A stretch of DNA of 64,000 nt from Anthonomus grandis grandis (lineage: Eukaryota; Arthropoda; Insecta; Coleoptera; Curculionidae). The translations under genes and the position numbers were made by a program. Below the pieces are notes generated by a model that was given only the letters and a program-made list of their open reading frames with translations, had not been told where the DNA came from and did no database searches. The stretch's first letter is position 1. Every line of letters begins with the position of its first letter. Location of the stretch: contig NC_065551.1 of assembly GCF_022605725.1 (NCBI RefSeq), positions 2,604,001 through 2,668,000 of the forward strand, in the 5' to 3' direction. Below are positions 1 to 9,365 of the stretch, in pieces.

Positions 1-770
1 AATGGGCATCAAAAATGCCATATCTCGGCTATCGTAAGAGCTACGACCTTGCGGATGGTCTCGTTGGATTCAGAATGACGAAACTAAGACAAAACCGTTG
101 GAATTTTCCCGATGGCTCCCATAGAAGCCGAGATATCGACCTTCAAAGTTTGGGTTTTTTCATTTTTCAGGTATACCCCCCCGTATCGAATTTGTTCACC
201 AAAAATTGATTTTTTTCGAAATCAAACTAAGTATACCAGCGTATTATTTGGGTCACCTAGATTACGAAAACACCGGGTTATAACAGGATCCGAGCAGAAC
301 TAAGGGAATGAGAGCACTTTGAAATTCCTGAAAAAGGCGTTTTCGACGTCCGTTTTTGAGGCCAAAAATGGGCATCAAAAATGCCATATCTCGGCTATCG
401 TAAGAGCTACGACCTTGCGGATGGTCTCGTTGGATTCAGAATGACGAAACTAAGACAAAACCGTTGGAATTTTCCCGATGGCTCCCATAGAAGCCGAGAT
501 ATCGACCTTCAAAGTTTGGGTTTTTTCATTTTTCGGGTATACCCCCCAGTATCGAATTTTTTCACCAAAAATTGATTTTCTTCGAAATGAAACTAAGTAT
601 ACCAGCGTCTTATTTGGGTCACCTAGATTACGAAAACACCGGGTTATAACAGGATCCGAGCAGAACTATGGGAATGAGAGCACTTTGAAAATCCTGAAAA
701 AGGCGTTTTCGACGTCCGTTTTTGAGGCCAAAAATGGGCATCAAAAATGCCATATCTCGGCTATCGTAAG
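1..770 (+). repeat. Segment near-identical to 47879-48650
   Basis: The first two monomers match those starting at 47893 and 48259 at a constant offset of 47,878 bp, including the rare CCCCCCAGTATCG change (about 547 and 48426) and TTGAAATTCC near 320 and 48198. Differences include CATTTTTCAGG near 165 against CATTTTTCGGG near 48045. The match ends in the monomer that begins at 747 and 48625. Confidence 0.85.
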
Positions 771-868
771 AGCTACGACCTTGCGGATGGTCTCGTTGGA
801 TTCAGAATGACGAAACTAAGACAAAACCGTTGGAATTTTCCCGATAGCTCCCATAGAAGCCGAGATAT
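752..868. repeat. Long-spaced inverted repeat (dyad) in each monomer
   Basis: ATATCTCGGCT at 752-762 is the exact reverse complement of AGCCGAGATAT at 858-868, with a 95-nt spacer. In monomers whose right arm reads GATATGG instead of GATATCG (for example those starting at 1113, 5139, 5505, 7618, 50090, 60920) the arms extend to 13 bp, because the left arm is preceded by CC. Monomers carrying the 11-bp deletion lose most of the right arm. The dyad could support a cruciform or hairpin transcript, or be a paired protein-binding site; neither is shown by sequence alone. Confidence 0.85.
791..807 (+). other. CENP-B-box-like 17-mer (common form)
   Basis: The 17-mer starting TCTCGTTGGA matches the mammalian CENP-B box consensus (YTTCGTTGGAARCGGGA) at 12 of 17 positions and at 6 of the 9 bases considered essential. 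It is present in most monomers in this form. A closer form with TTTCG instead of TCTCG is listed separately. The match may be coincidental: the CGGG part is not preserved (CAGA here), and the host's centromere proteins are unknown. Confidence 0.35.
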
Positions 869-900
869 CGACCTTCAAAGTTTGGGTTTTTTCATTTTTC

Positions 901-910
901 GGGTATACCC
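901..910. other. GGGTATACCC palindrome beside C tract
   Basis: This is a perfect 10-bp palindrome that merges into a homopolymeric C tract (usually 7 C in total) followed by GTATCG. Tract length varies: about 8 C near 9161, 16769, 18960 and 48789, and 6 C near 38359 and 57056. Some monomers interrupt it with T (CCCCCTCG) or A (2 copies, near 547 and 48426). The tract is a local slippage site and useful for phasing monomer lineages. Confidence 0.8.
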
Positions 911-937
911 CCCCGTATCGAATTTTTTCACCAAAAA

Positions 938-957
938 TTGATTTTTTTCGAAATCAA
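938..957. other. Hairpin TTGATTT / AAATCAA
   Basis: A 7-bp stem with a 6-nt loop (TTTTCG). It is intact in most monomers. It is weakened in the linked haplotype reading CTTCGAAATGAAAC (for example near 570, 1310, 2040, 28730, 42365) and in the GAAATTAAAC variant (near 11370, 12090, 54200, 55290). Its arms flank a TTCGAA palindrome. No function is assigned. Confidence 0.6.
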
Positions 958-1017
958 ACTAAGTATACCAGCGCCTTATTTGGGTTACCTTGATTACGAT
1001 AACACCGGGTTATAACG

Positions 1018-1023
1018 GGATCC
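1018..1023. other. GGATCC site in every monomer examined
   Basis: GGATCC lies inside the well-conserved stretch GTTATAAC[A/G]GGATCCGAG. I saw no monomer without it, including all truncated types, whose deletions lie elsewhere. A BamHI digest should therefore collapse the array to a monomer ladder dominated by 366- and 355-bp fragments. The adjacent GTTATAAC is itself an 8-bp palindrome. It is altered in few copies, for example GTTTTAAC near 37055, 43892 and 45297 and CTTTTATAAC near 46336. Confidence 0.85.
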
Positions 1024-1067
1024 GAGTAGAACTAAGGGAATGAGAGCACTTTGAAAATCCTGAAAAA

Positions 1068-1079
1068 GTCGTTTTCGAC
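1068..1079. other. Hairpin GTCG-TTTT-CGAC
   Basis: A 4-bp perfect stem with a T4 loop near the monomer end. Monomers with AAAGGCG in place of AAAGTCG (for example near 347, 712, 1434, 2166, 47115, 57576) lose the outer pairs. The G-to-T alternation therefore separates monomer groups as well as changing the potential structure. Confidence 0.5.
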
Positions 1080-1102
1080 GTCCGTTTTTGAGGCCAAAAA
1101 TG

Positions 1103-1117
1103 GGCATCAAAAATGCC
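1103..1117. other. Hairpin GGCAT-CAAAA-ATGCC at monomer junction
   Basis: A 5-bp stem with a 5-nt loop, extendable by AT/AT across one bulged G. It is present at nearly every monomer junction. Variants AATAGGCATTAAAAATGCC (near 22437, 23168, 24183, 25282, 27459, 30337, 31351, 32449, 34626, 38918, 41097) keep most of the pairing. Confidence 0.5.
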
Positions 1118-4100
1118 ATATCTCGGCTATCGTAAGAGCTACGACCTTGCGGATGGTCTCGTTGGATTCAGAATGAAGAAACTAAGACAAAACCGTTGGA
1201 ATTTTTCCGATAGCTCCCATAGAAGCCGAGATATGGACCTTCAAAGTTTGGGTTTTTTCATTTTTCGGGTATACCCCCCCGTATCCAATTTTTTCACCAA
1301 AAATTGATTTTCTTCGAAATGAAACTAAGTATACCAGCGTCTTATTTGGGTCACCTAGATTACGAAAACACCGGGTTATAACAGGATCCGAGCAGAACTA
1401 TGGGAATGAGAGCACTTTGAAAATCCTGAAAAAGGCGTTTTCGACGTCCGTTTTTGAGGCCAAAAATGGGCATCAAAAATGCCATATCTCGGCTATCGTA
1501 AGAGCTACGACCTTGCGGATGGTCTCGTTGGATTCAGAATGACGAAACTAAGACAAAACCGTTGGAATTTTTCCGATAGCTCCCATAGAAGCCGAGATAT
1601 TGAACTTCAAAGTTTGGGTTTTTTCTTTTTTCGGGTATACCCCCTCGTATCGAATTTTTTCACCAAAAATTGAATTTTTTCGAAATCAAACTAAGTATAC
1701 CAGCGCCTTATTTGGGTTACCTTGATTACGAAAACACCGGGTTATAACGGGATCCGAGCAGAACTAAGGGAATGAGAGCACTTTGAAAATTCTGAAAAAG
1801 TCGTTTTCGACGTCCGTTTTTGAGGCCAAAAATGGGCATCAAAAATGCCATATCTCGGCTACCGTAAGAGCTACGACCCTGCGGATGGTCTCGTTGGATT
1901 AAGAATGACGAAACTAAGACAAAACCGTTGGAATTTTCCCGATGGCACCCATAGAAGCCGAGATATCGACCTTCAAAGTTTGGGTTTTTTCATTTTTCGG
2001 GTATACCCCCCCGTATCCAATTTTTTCACCAAAAATTGATTTTCTTCGAAATGAAACTAAGTATACCAGCGTCTTATTTGGGTCACCTAGATTACGAAAA
2101 CACCGGGTTATAACAGGATCCGAGCAGAACTATGGGAATGAGAGCACTTTGAAAATCCTGAAAAAGGCGTTTTCGACGTCCGTTTTTGAGGCCAAAAATG
2201 GGCATCAAAAATGCCATATCTCGGCTATCGTAAGAGCTACGACCTTGCGGATGGTCTCGTTGGATTCAGAATGACGAAACTAAGACAAAACCGTTGGAAT
2301 TTTCCCGATAGCTCCCATAGAAGCCGAGATATCGACCTTCAAAGTTTGGGTTTTTTCATTTTTCGGGTATACCCCCCCGTATCGAATTTTTTCACCAAAA
2401 ATTGATTTTTTTCGAAATCAAACTAAGTATACCAGCGCCTTATTTGGGTCACCTAGATTACGAAAACACCGGGTTATAACAGGATCCGAGCAGAACTATG
2501 GGAATGAGAGCACTTTGAAAATCCTGAAAAAGGCGTTTTCGACGTCCGTTTTTGAGGCCAAAAATGGGCATTAAAAATGCCATATCTCGGCTATCGTAAG
2601 AGCTACGACCTTGCGGATGGTCTCGTTGGATTCAGAATGACGAAACTAAGACAAAACCGTTGGAATTTTCCCGATAGCTCCCATAGAAGCCGAGATATCG
2701 ACCTTCAAAGTTTGGGTTTTTTCATTTTTCGGGTATACCCCCCCGTATCGAATTTTTTCACCAAAAATTGATTTTTTTCGAAATCAAACTAAGTATACCA
2801 GCGCCTTATTTGGGTTACCTTGATTACGATAACACCGGGTTATAACGGGATCCGAGTAGAACTAAGGGAATGAGAGCACTTTGAAAATCCTGAAAAAGTC
2901 GTTTTCGACGTCCGTTTTTGAGGCCAAAAATGGGCATCAAAAATGCCATATCTCGGCTATCGTAAGAGCTACGACCTTGCGGATGGTCTCGTTGGATTCA
3001 GAATGAAGAAACTAAGACAAAACCGTTGGAATTTTTCCGATAGCTCCCATAGAAGCCGAGATATGGACCTTCAAAGTTTGGGTTTTTTCATTTTTCGGGT
3101 ATACCCCCCCGTATCCAATTTTTTCACCAAAAATTGATTTTCTTCGAAATGAAACTAAGTATACCAGCGTCTTATTTGGGTCACCTAGATTACGAAAACA
3201 CCGGGTTATAACAGGATCCGAGCAGAACTATGGGAATGAGAGCACTTTGAAAATCCTGAAAAAGGCGTTTTCGACGTCCGTTTTTGAGGCCAAAAATGGG
3301 CATCAAAAATGCCATATCTCGGCTATCGTAAGAGCTACGACCTTGCGGATGGTCTCGTTGGATTCAGAATGACGAAACTAAGACAAAACCGTTGGAATTT
3401 TTCCGATAGCTCCCATAGAAGCCGAGATATTGAACTTCAAAGTTTGGGTTTTTTCTTTTTTCGGGTATACCCCCTCGTATCGAATTTTTTCACCAAAAAT
3501 TGATTTTTTTCGAAATCAAACTAAGTATACCAGCGCCTTATTTGGGTTACCTTGATTACGAAAACACCGGGTTATAACGGGATCCGAGCAGAACTAAGGG
3601 AATGAGAGCACTTTGAAAATTCTGAAAAAGTCGTTTTCGACGTCCGTTTTTGAGGCCAAAAATGGGCATCAAAAATGCCATATCTCGGCTACCGTAAGAG
3701 CTACGACCCTGCGGATGGTCTCGTTGGATTAAGAATGACGAAACTAAGACAAAACCGTTGGAATTTTCCCGATGGCACCCATAGAAGCCGAGATATCGAC
3801 CTTCAAAGTTTGGGTTTTTTCATTTTTCGGGTATACCCCCCCGTATCCAATTTTTTCACCAAAAATTGATTTTCTTCGAAATGAAACTAAGTATACCAGC
3901 GTCTTATTTGGGTCACCTAGATTACGAAAACACCGGGTTATAACAGGATCCGAGCAGAACTATGGGAATGAGAGCACTTTGAAAATCCTGAAAAAGGCGT
4001 TTTCGACGTCCGTTTTTGAGGCCAAAAATGGGCATCAAAAATGCCATATCTCGGCTATCGTAAGAGCTACGACCTTGCGGATGGTCTCGTTGGATTCAGA

Positions 4101-6703
4101 ATGACGAAACTAAGACAAAACCGTTGGAATTTTCCCGATAGCTCCCATAGAAGCCGAGATATCGACCTTCAAAGTTTGGGTTTTTTCATTTTTCGGGTAT
4201 ACCCCCCCGTATCGAATTTTTTCACCAAAAATTGATTTTTTTCGAAATCAAACTAAGTATACCAGCGCCTTATTTGGGTTACCTTGATTACGATAACACC
4301 GGGTTATAACGGGATCCGAGTAGAACTAAGGGAATGAGAGCACTTTGAAAATCCTGAAAAAGTCGTTTTCGACGTCCGTTTTTGAGGCCAAAAATGGGCA
4401 TCAAAAATGCCATATCTCGGCTATCGTAAGAGCTACGACCTTGCGGATGGTCTCGTTGGATTCAGAATGAAGAAACTAAGACAAAACCGTTGGAATTTTT
4501 CCGATAGCTCCCATAGAAGCCGAGATATGGACCTTCAAAGTTTGGGTTTTTTCATTTTTCGGGTATACCCCCCCGTATCCAATTTTTTCACCAAAAATTG
4601 ATTTTCTTCGAAATGAAACTAAGTATACCAGCGTCTTATTTGGGTCACCTAGATTACGAAAACACCGGGTTATAACAGGATCCGAGCAGAACTATGGGAA
4701 TGAGAGCACTTTGAAAATCCTGAAAAAGGCGTTTTCGACGTCCGTTTTTGAGGCCAAAAATGGGCATCAAAAATGCCATATCTCGGCTATCGTAAGAGCT
4801 ACGACCTTGCGGATGGTCTCGTTGGATTCAGAATGACGAAACTAAGACAAAACCGTTGGAATTTTCCCGATAGCTCCCATAGAAGCCGAGATATCGACCT
4901 TCAAAGTTTGGGTTTTTTCATTTTTCGGGTATACCCCCCCGTATCGAATTTTTTCACCAAAAATTGATTTTTTTCGAAATCAAACTAAGTATACCAGCGC
5001 CTTATTTGGGTTACCTTGATTACGATAACACCGGGTTATAACGGGATCCGAGTAGAACTAAGGGAATGAGAGCACTTTGAAAATCCTGAAAAAGTCGTTT
5101 TCGACGTCCGTTTTTGAGGCCAAAAATGGGCATCAAAAATGCCATATCTCGGCTATCGTAAGAGCTACGACCTTGCGGATGGTCTCGTTGGATTCAGAAT
5201 GAAGAAACTAAGACAAAACCGTTGGAATTTTTCCGATAGCTCCCATAGAAGCCGAGATATGGACCTTCAAAGTTTGGGTTTTTTCATTTTTCGGTTATAC
5301 CCCCTCGTATCGAATTTTTTCACCAAAAATTGATTTTTTTCGAAATCAAACTAAGTATACCAGCGTCTTATTTGGGTCACCTAGATTACGAAAACACCGG
5401 GTTATAACAGGATCCGAGCAGAACTAAGGAAATGAGAGCACTTTGAAAATCCTGAAAAAGTCGTTTTCGACGTCCGTTTTTGAGGCCAAAAATGGGCATC
5501 AAAAATGCCATATCTCGGCTATCGTAAGAGCTACGACCTTGCGGATGGTCTCGTTGGATTCAGAATGACGAAACTAAGACAAAACCGTTGGAATTTTCCC
5601 GATGGCACCCATAGAAGCCGAGATATGGACCTTCAAAGTTTGGGTTTTTTCATTTTTCGGTTATACCCCCTCGTATCGAATTTTTTCACCAAAAATTGAT
5701 TTTTTTCGAAATCAAACTAAGTATACCAGCGTCTTATTTGGGTCACCTAGATTACGAAAACACCGGGTTATAACAGGATCCGAGCAGAACTAAGGAAATG
5801 AGAGCACTTTGAAAATCCTGAAAAAGTCGTTTTCGACGTCCGTTTTTGAGGCCAAAAATGGGCATCAAAAATGCCATATCTCGGCTATCGTAAGAGCTAC
5901 GACCTTGCGGATGGTCTCGTTGGATTCAGAATGACGAAACTAAGACAAAACCGTTGGAATTTTCCCGATGGCACCCATAGAAGCCGAGATATCGACCTTC
6001 AAAGTTTGGGTTTTTTCATTTTTCGGGTATACCCCCCCGTATCGAATTTTTTCACCAAAAATTGATTTTTTTCGAAATCAAACTAAATATACCAGCGTAT
6101 TATTTGGGTCACCTAGATTACGAAAACACCGGGTTATAACAGGATCCGAGCAGAACTAAGGGAATGAGAGCACTTTGAAAATCCTGAAAAAGTCGTTTTC
6201 GACGTCCGTTTTTGAGGCCAAAAATGGGCATCAAAAATGCCATATCTCGGCTATCGTAAGAGCTACGACCTTGCGGATAGTCTCGTTGGATTCAGAATGA
6301 CGAAACTAAGACAAAACCGTTGGAATTTTTCCGATAGCTCCCATAGAAGCCGAGATATGGACCTTCAAAGTTTGGGTTTTTTCATTTTTCGGTTATACCC
6401 CCTCGTATCGAATTTTTTCACCAAAAATTGATTTTTTTCGAAATCAAACTAAGTATACCAGCGTCTTATTTGGGTCACCTAGATTACGAAAACACCGGGT
6501 TATAACAGGATCCGAGCAGAACTAAGGAAATGAGAGCACTTTGAAAATCCTGAAAAAGTCGTTTTCGACGTCCGTTTTTGAGGCCAAAAATGGGCATCAA
6601 AAATGCCATATCTCGGCTATCGTAAGAGCTACGACCTTGCGGATGGTCTCGTTGGATTCAGAATGACGAAACTAAGACAAAACCGTCGGAATGTTCCCGA
6701 TAG

Positions 6704-6709
6704 CTCGAG
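6704..6709. other. CTCGAG junction of 11-bp-deletion (355-bp) monomer class
   Basis: Eleven bases (CCATAGAAGCC) are missing between GATAGCTC and GAGATATCG, which shortens the monomer to 355 bp, removes most of the dyad right arm and creates CTCGAG. I count 27 monomers of this class, starting at 6603, 7263, 8350, 9010, 9732, 10087, 10442, 11530, 12251, 14795, 15150, 21362, 26385, 33552, 40022, 46806, 50822, 51482, 52569, 53290, 53645, 54366, 55453, 56540, 61652, 62312 and 63399. The identical junction everywhere implies a single deletion event followed by spread. Confidence 0.9.
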
Positions 6710-6945
6710 ATATCGACCTTCAAAGTTTGGTTTTTTTCATTTTTCGGGTATACCCCCCCGTATCGAATTTTTTCACCAATAATTGATTTTTTTCGAAATC
6801 AAACTAAGTATACCAGCGTCTTATTTGGGTCACCTAGATTACGAAAACACCGGGTTATAATAGGATCCGAGCAGAACTAAGGGAATGAGAGCACTTTAAA
6901 AATCCTGAAAAAGTCGTTTTCGACGTCCGTTTTTGAGGCCAAAAA

Positions 6946-6956
6946 TGGGATTAAGA
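6946..6956. other. 61-bp deletion junction (305-bp monomer D)
   Basis: Sequence passes directly from AAAAATGGG to ATTAAGAATGACG, skipping the monomer start, the dyad left arm and most of the CENP-B-like motif. The same junction occurs near 6949, 8696, 51168, 61998 and 63745, always between two 355-bp monomers. Those truncated monomers also share AGAGAAAACCG, TTTTTTAATTTTTC and AACTAAAAGAATG. Confidence 0.9.
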
Positions 6957-7617
6957 ATGACGAAACTAAGAGAAAACCGTTGGAATTTTTCCGATAGCTC
7001 CCATAGAAGCCGAGATATCGACCTTCAAAGTTTGGGTTTTTTAATTTTTCGGGTATACCCCCCCGTATCGAATTTTTTCACCAAAAATTGATTTTTTTCG
7101 AAATCAAACTAAGTATACCAGCGTCTTATTTGGGTCACCTAGATTACGAAAACACCGGGTTATAACAGGATCCGAGCAGAACTAAAAGAATGAGAGCACT
7201 TTGAAAATCCTGAAAAAGTCGTTTTCGACGACCGTTTTTGAGGCCAAAAATGGGCATCAAAAATGCCATATCTCGGCTATCGTAAGAGCTACGACCTTGC
7301 GGATAGTCTCGTTGGATTCAGAATGACGAAACTAAGACAAAACCGTCGGAATTTTCCCGATAGCTCGAGATATCGACCTTCAAAGTTTGGGTTTTTTCAT
7401 TTTTCGGGTATACCCCCCCGTATCGAATTTTTTCACCAATAATTGATTTTTTTTGAAATCAAACTAAGTATACCAGCGTATTATTTGGGTCACCTAGATT
7501 ACGAAAACACCGGGTTATAACAGGATCCGAGCAGAACTAAGGGAATGAGAGCACTTTGAAAATCCTGAAAAAGTCGTTTTCGACGTCCGTTTTTGAGGCC
7601 AAAAATGGGCATCAAAA

Positions 7618-9365
7618 ATGCCATATCTCGGCTATCGTAAGAGCTACGACCTTGCGGATGGTCTCGTTGGATTCAGAATGACGAAACTAAGACAAAACCG
7701 TTGGAATTTTCCCGATGGCACCCATAGAAGCCGAGATATGGACCTTCAAAGTTTGGGTTTTTTCATTTTTCGGTTATACCCCCTCGTATCGAATTTTTTC
7801 ACCAAAAATTGATTTTTTTCGAAATCAAACTAAGTATACCAGCGTCTTATTTGGGTCACCTAGATTACGAAAACACCGGGTTATAACAGGATCCGAGCAG
7901 AACTAAGGAAATGAGAGCACTTTGAAAATCCTGAAAAAGTCGTTTTCGACGTCCGTTTTTGAGGCCAAAAATGGGCATCAAAAATGCCATATCTCGGCTA
8001 TCGTAAGAGCTACGACCTTGCGGATGGTCTCGTTGGATTCAGAATGACGAAACTAAGACAAAACCGTTGGAATTTTCCCGATGGCACCCATAGAAGCCGA
8101 GATATCGACCTTCAAAGTTTGGGTTTTTTCATTTTTCGGGTATACCCCCCCGTATCGAATTTTTTCACCAAAAATTGATTTTTTTCGAAATCAAACTAAA
8201 TATACCAGCGTATTATTTGGGTCACCTAGATTACGAAAACACCGCGTTATAACAGGATCCGAGCAGAACTAAGGGAATGAGAGCACTTTGAAAATCCTGA
8301 AAAAGTCGTTTTCGACGTCCGTTTTTGAGGCCAAAAATGGGCATCAAAAATGCCATATCTCGGCTATCGTAAGAGCTACGACCTTGCGGATAGTCTCGTT
8401 GGATTCAGAATGACGAAACTAAGACAAAACCGTCGGAATGTTCCCGATAGCTCGAGATATCGACCTTCAAAGTTTGGTTTTTTTCATTTTTCGGGTATAC
8501 CCCCCCGTATCGAATTTTTTCACCAATAATTGATTTTTTTCGAAATCAAACTAAGTATACCAGCGTCTTATTTGGGTCACCTAGATTACGAAAACACCGG
8601 GTTATAATAGGATCCGAGCAGAACTAAGGGAATGAGAGCACTTTAAAAATCCTGAAAAAGTCGTTTTCGACGTCCGTTTTTGAGGCCAAAAATGGGATTA
8701 AGAATGACGAAACTAAGAGAAAACCGTTGGAATTTTTCCGATAGCTCCCATAGAAGCCGAGATATCGACCTTCAAAGTTTGGGTTTTTTAATTTTTCGGG
8801 TATACCCCCCCGTATCGAATTTTTTCACCAAAAATTGATTTTTTTCGAAATCAAACTAAGTATACCAGCGTCTTATTTGGGTCACCTAGATTACGAAAAC
8901 ACCGGGTTATAACAGGATCCGAGCAGAACTAAAAGAATGAGAGCACTTTAAAAATCCTGAAAAAGTCGTTTTCGACGACCGTTTTTGAGGCCAAAAATGG
9001 GCATCAAAAATGCCATATCTCGGCTATCGTAAGAGCTACGACCTTGCGGATAGTCTCGTTGGATTCAGAATGACGAAACTAAGACAAAACCGTCGGAATT
9101 TTCCCGATAGCTCGAGATATCGACCTTCAAAGTTTGGGTTTTTTCATTTTTCGGGTATACCCCCCCCGTATCGAATTTTTTCACCAATAATTGATTTTTT
9201 TTGAAATCAAACTAAGTATACCAGCGTATTATTTGAATCACCTAGATTACGAAAACACCGGGTTATAACAGGATCCGAGCAGAACTAAGGGAATGAGAGC
9301 ACTTTGAAAATCCTGAAAAAGTCGTTTTCGACGTCCGTTTTTGAGGCCAAAAATGGGCATCAAAA
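7618..9365 (+). repeat. 1,747-bp five-monomer HOR (A-B-C-D-E), 1,748-bp copy
   Basis: Monomers at 7618 (A), 7984 (B), 8350 (C), a 305-bp truncated D whose deletion junction is about 8696, and 9010 (E). The one-base excess comes from an eight-C tract near 9161. C has CGGAATGTTCCCGATAGCTCGAG and a TATAATAGG variant; D has GGGATTAAGAATG, TTTTTTAATTTTTCGG and AACTAAAAG; E has TTTTTTTTGAAATC. The same combination is seen at 50090-51836, 60920-62666 and 62667-64000. Confidence 0.85.

Larger units (their letters stand above)
747..1112 (+). repeat. Reference 366-bp monomer with internal landmarks
   Basis: This copy is used to map internal features. The dyad left arm (ATATCTCGGCT) is at 752-762 and its inverted partner (AGCCGAGATAT) at 858-868. 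A CENP-B-box-like motif lies at 791-807. The palindrome GGGTATACCC is at 901-910 and runs into a seven-C tract. A hairpin with TTGATTT/AAATCAA arms is at 938-957. GGATCC is at 1018-1023. A GTCG-TTTT-CGAC hairpin is at 1068-1079, and a GGCAT/ATGCC hairpin straddles the junction to the next monomer (1103-1117). The choice of monomer start is arbitrary because the array is circularly permutable. The 64-codon plus-strand frame that opens in nearly every monomer ends at the TGA inside the TTGATTT hairpin arm, and I regard it as non-coding. Confidence 0.95.
747..4406 (+). repeat. 1,830-bp five-monomer higher-order repeat, two copies
   Basis: Monomers starting at 747, 1113, 1479, 1845 and 2211 are repeated in the same order at 2577, 2943, 3309, 3675 and 4041. 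Shared markers are GAATGAAGAAAC in the second monomer, TTTTTTCTTTTTTCGG in the third, CTACCGTAAG with GATGGCACCC in the fourth, and GTAGAACTAAGG in the first. Agreement is nearly complete from 747 to about 2440; the fifth monomer of copy 1 then switches to another 3' half. Single differences include 1672 (TTGAATTT against TTGATTT). The first two types recur again at 4407-5138, so the unit was further shuffled. Confidence 0.85.
5505..7617 (+). repeat. Extended form of 1,747-bp HOR (2,113 bp, extra monomer)
   Basis: The monomer order is A (5505), B (5871), F (6237), C (6603, 11-bp deletion), D (61-bp deletion, junction about 6949) and E (7263, 11-bp deletion). It equals the 1,747-bp A-B-C-D-E unit plus one extra 366-bp monomer F. 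A carries GATGGCACCC, GATATGG, CGGTTATACC and AAGGAAATG; B carries CTAAATATACC. The A-B-F order also occurs at 59822-60919, which shows this arrangement is itself duplicated. Confidence 0.8.

Noticed and set aside
15..209. Recurrent 64-codon plus-strand ORF in almost every monomer
   Set aside because: It is the same repeat sequence read in the same phase; it ends inside each monomer, is disrupted by the 11- and 61-bp deletions, and shows no sign of codon-level constraint, signal peptide or known domain.
478..810. 110-codon ORF crossing a monomer junction (also at 1942, 3772, 48356, 58821)
   Set aside because: It appears only where the AACTATGGG variant removes a stop codon; it is a by-product of haplotype R and not a gene.
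901..918. G-quadruplex or i-motif from the C tract
   Set aside because: There is only one C run per 366 bp; four closely spaced runs are needed.
1068..1079. Bacterial-style rho-independent terminator (short stem followed by T run)
   Set aside because: The stem is only 4 bp with T in the loop, it repeats about 177 times, and there is no gene upstream.
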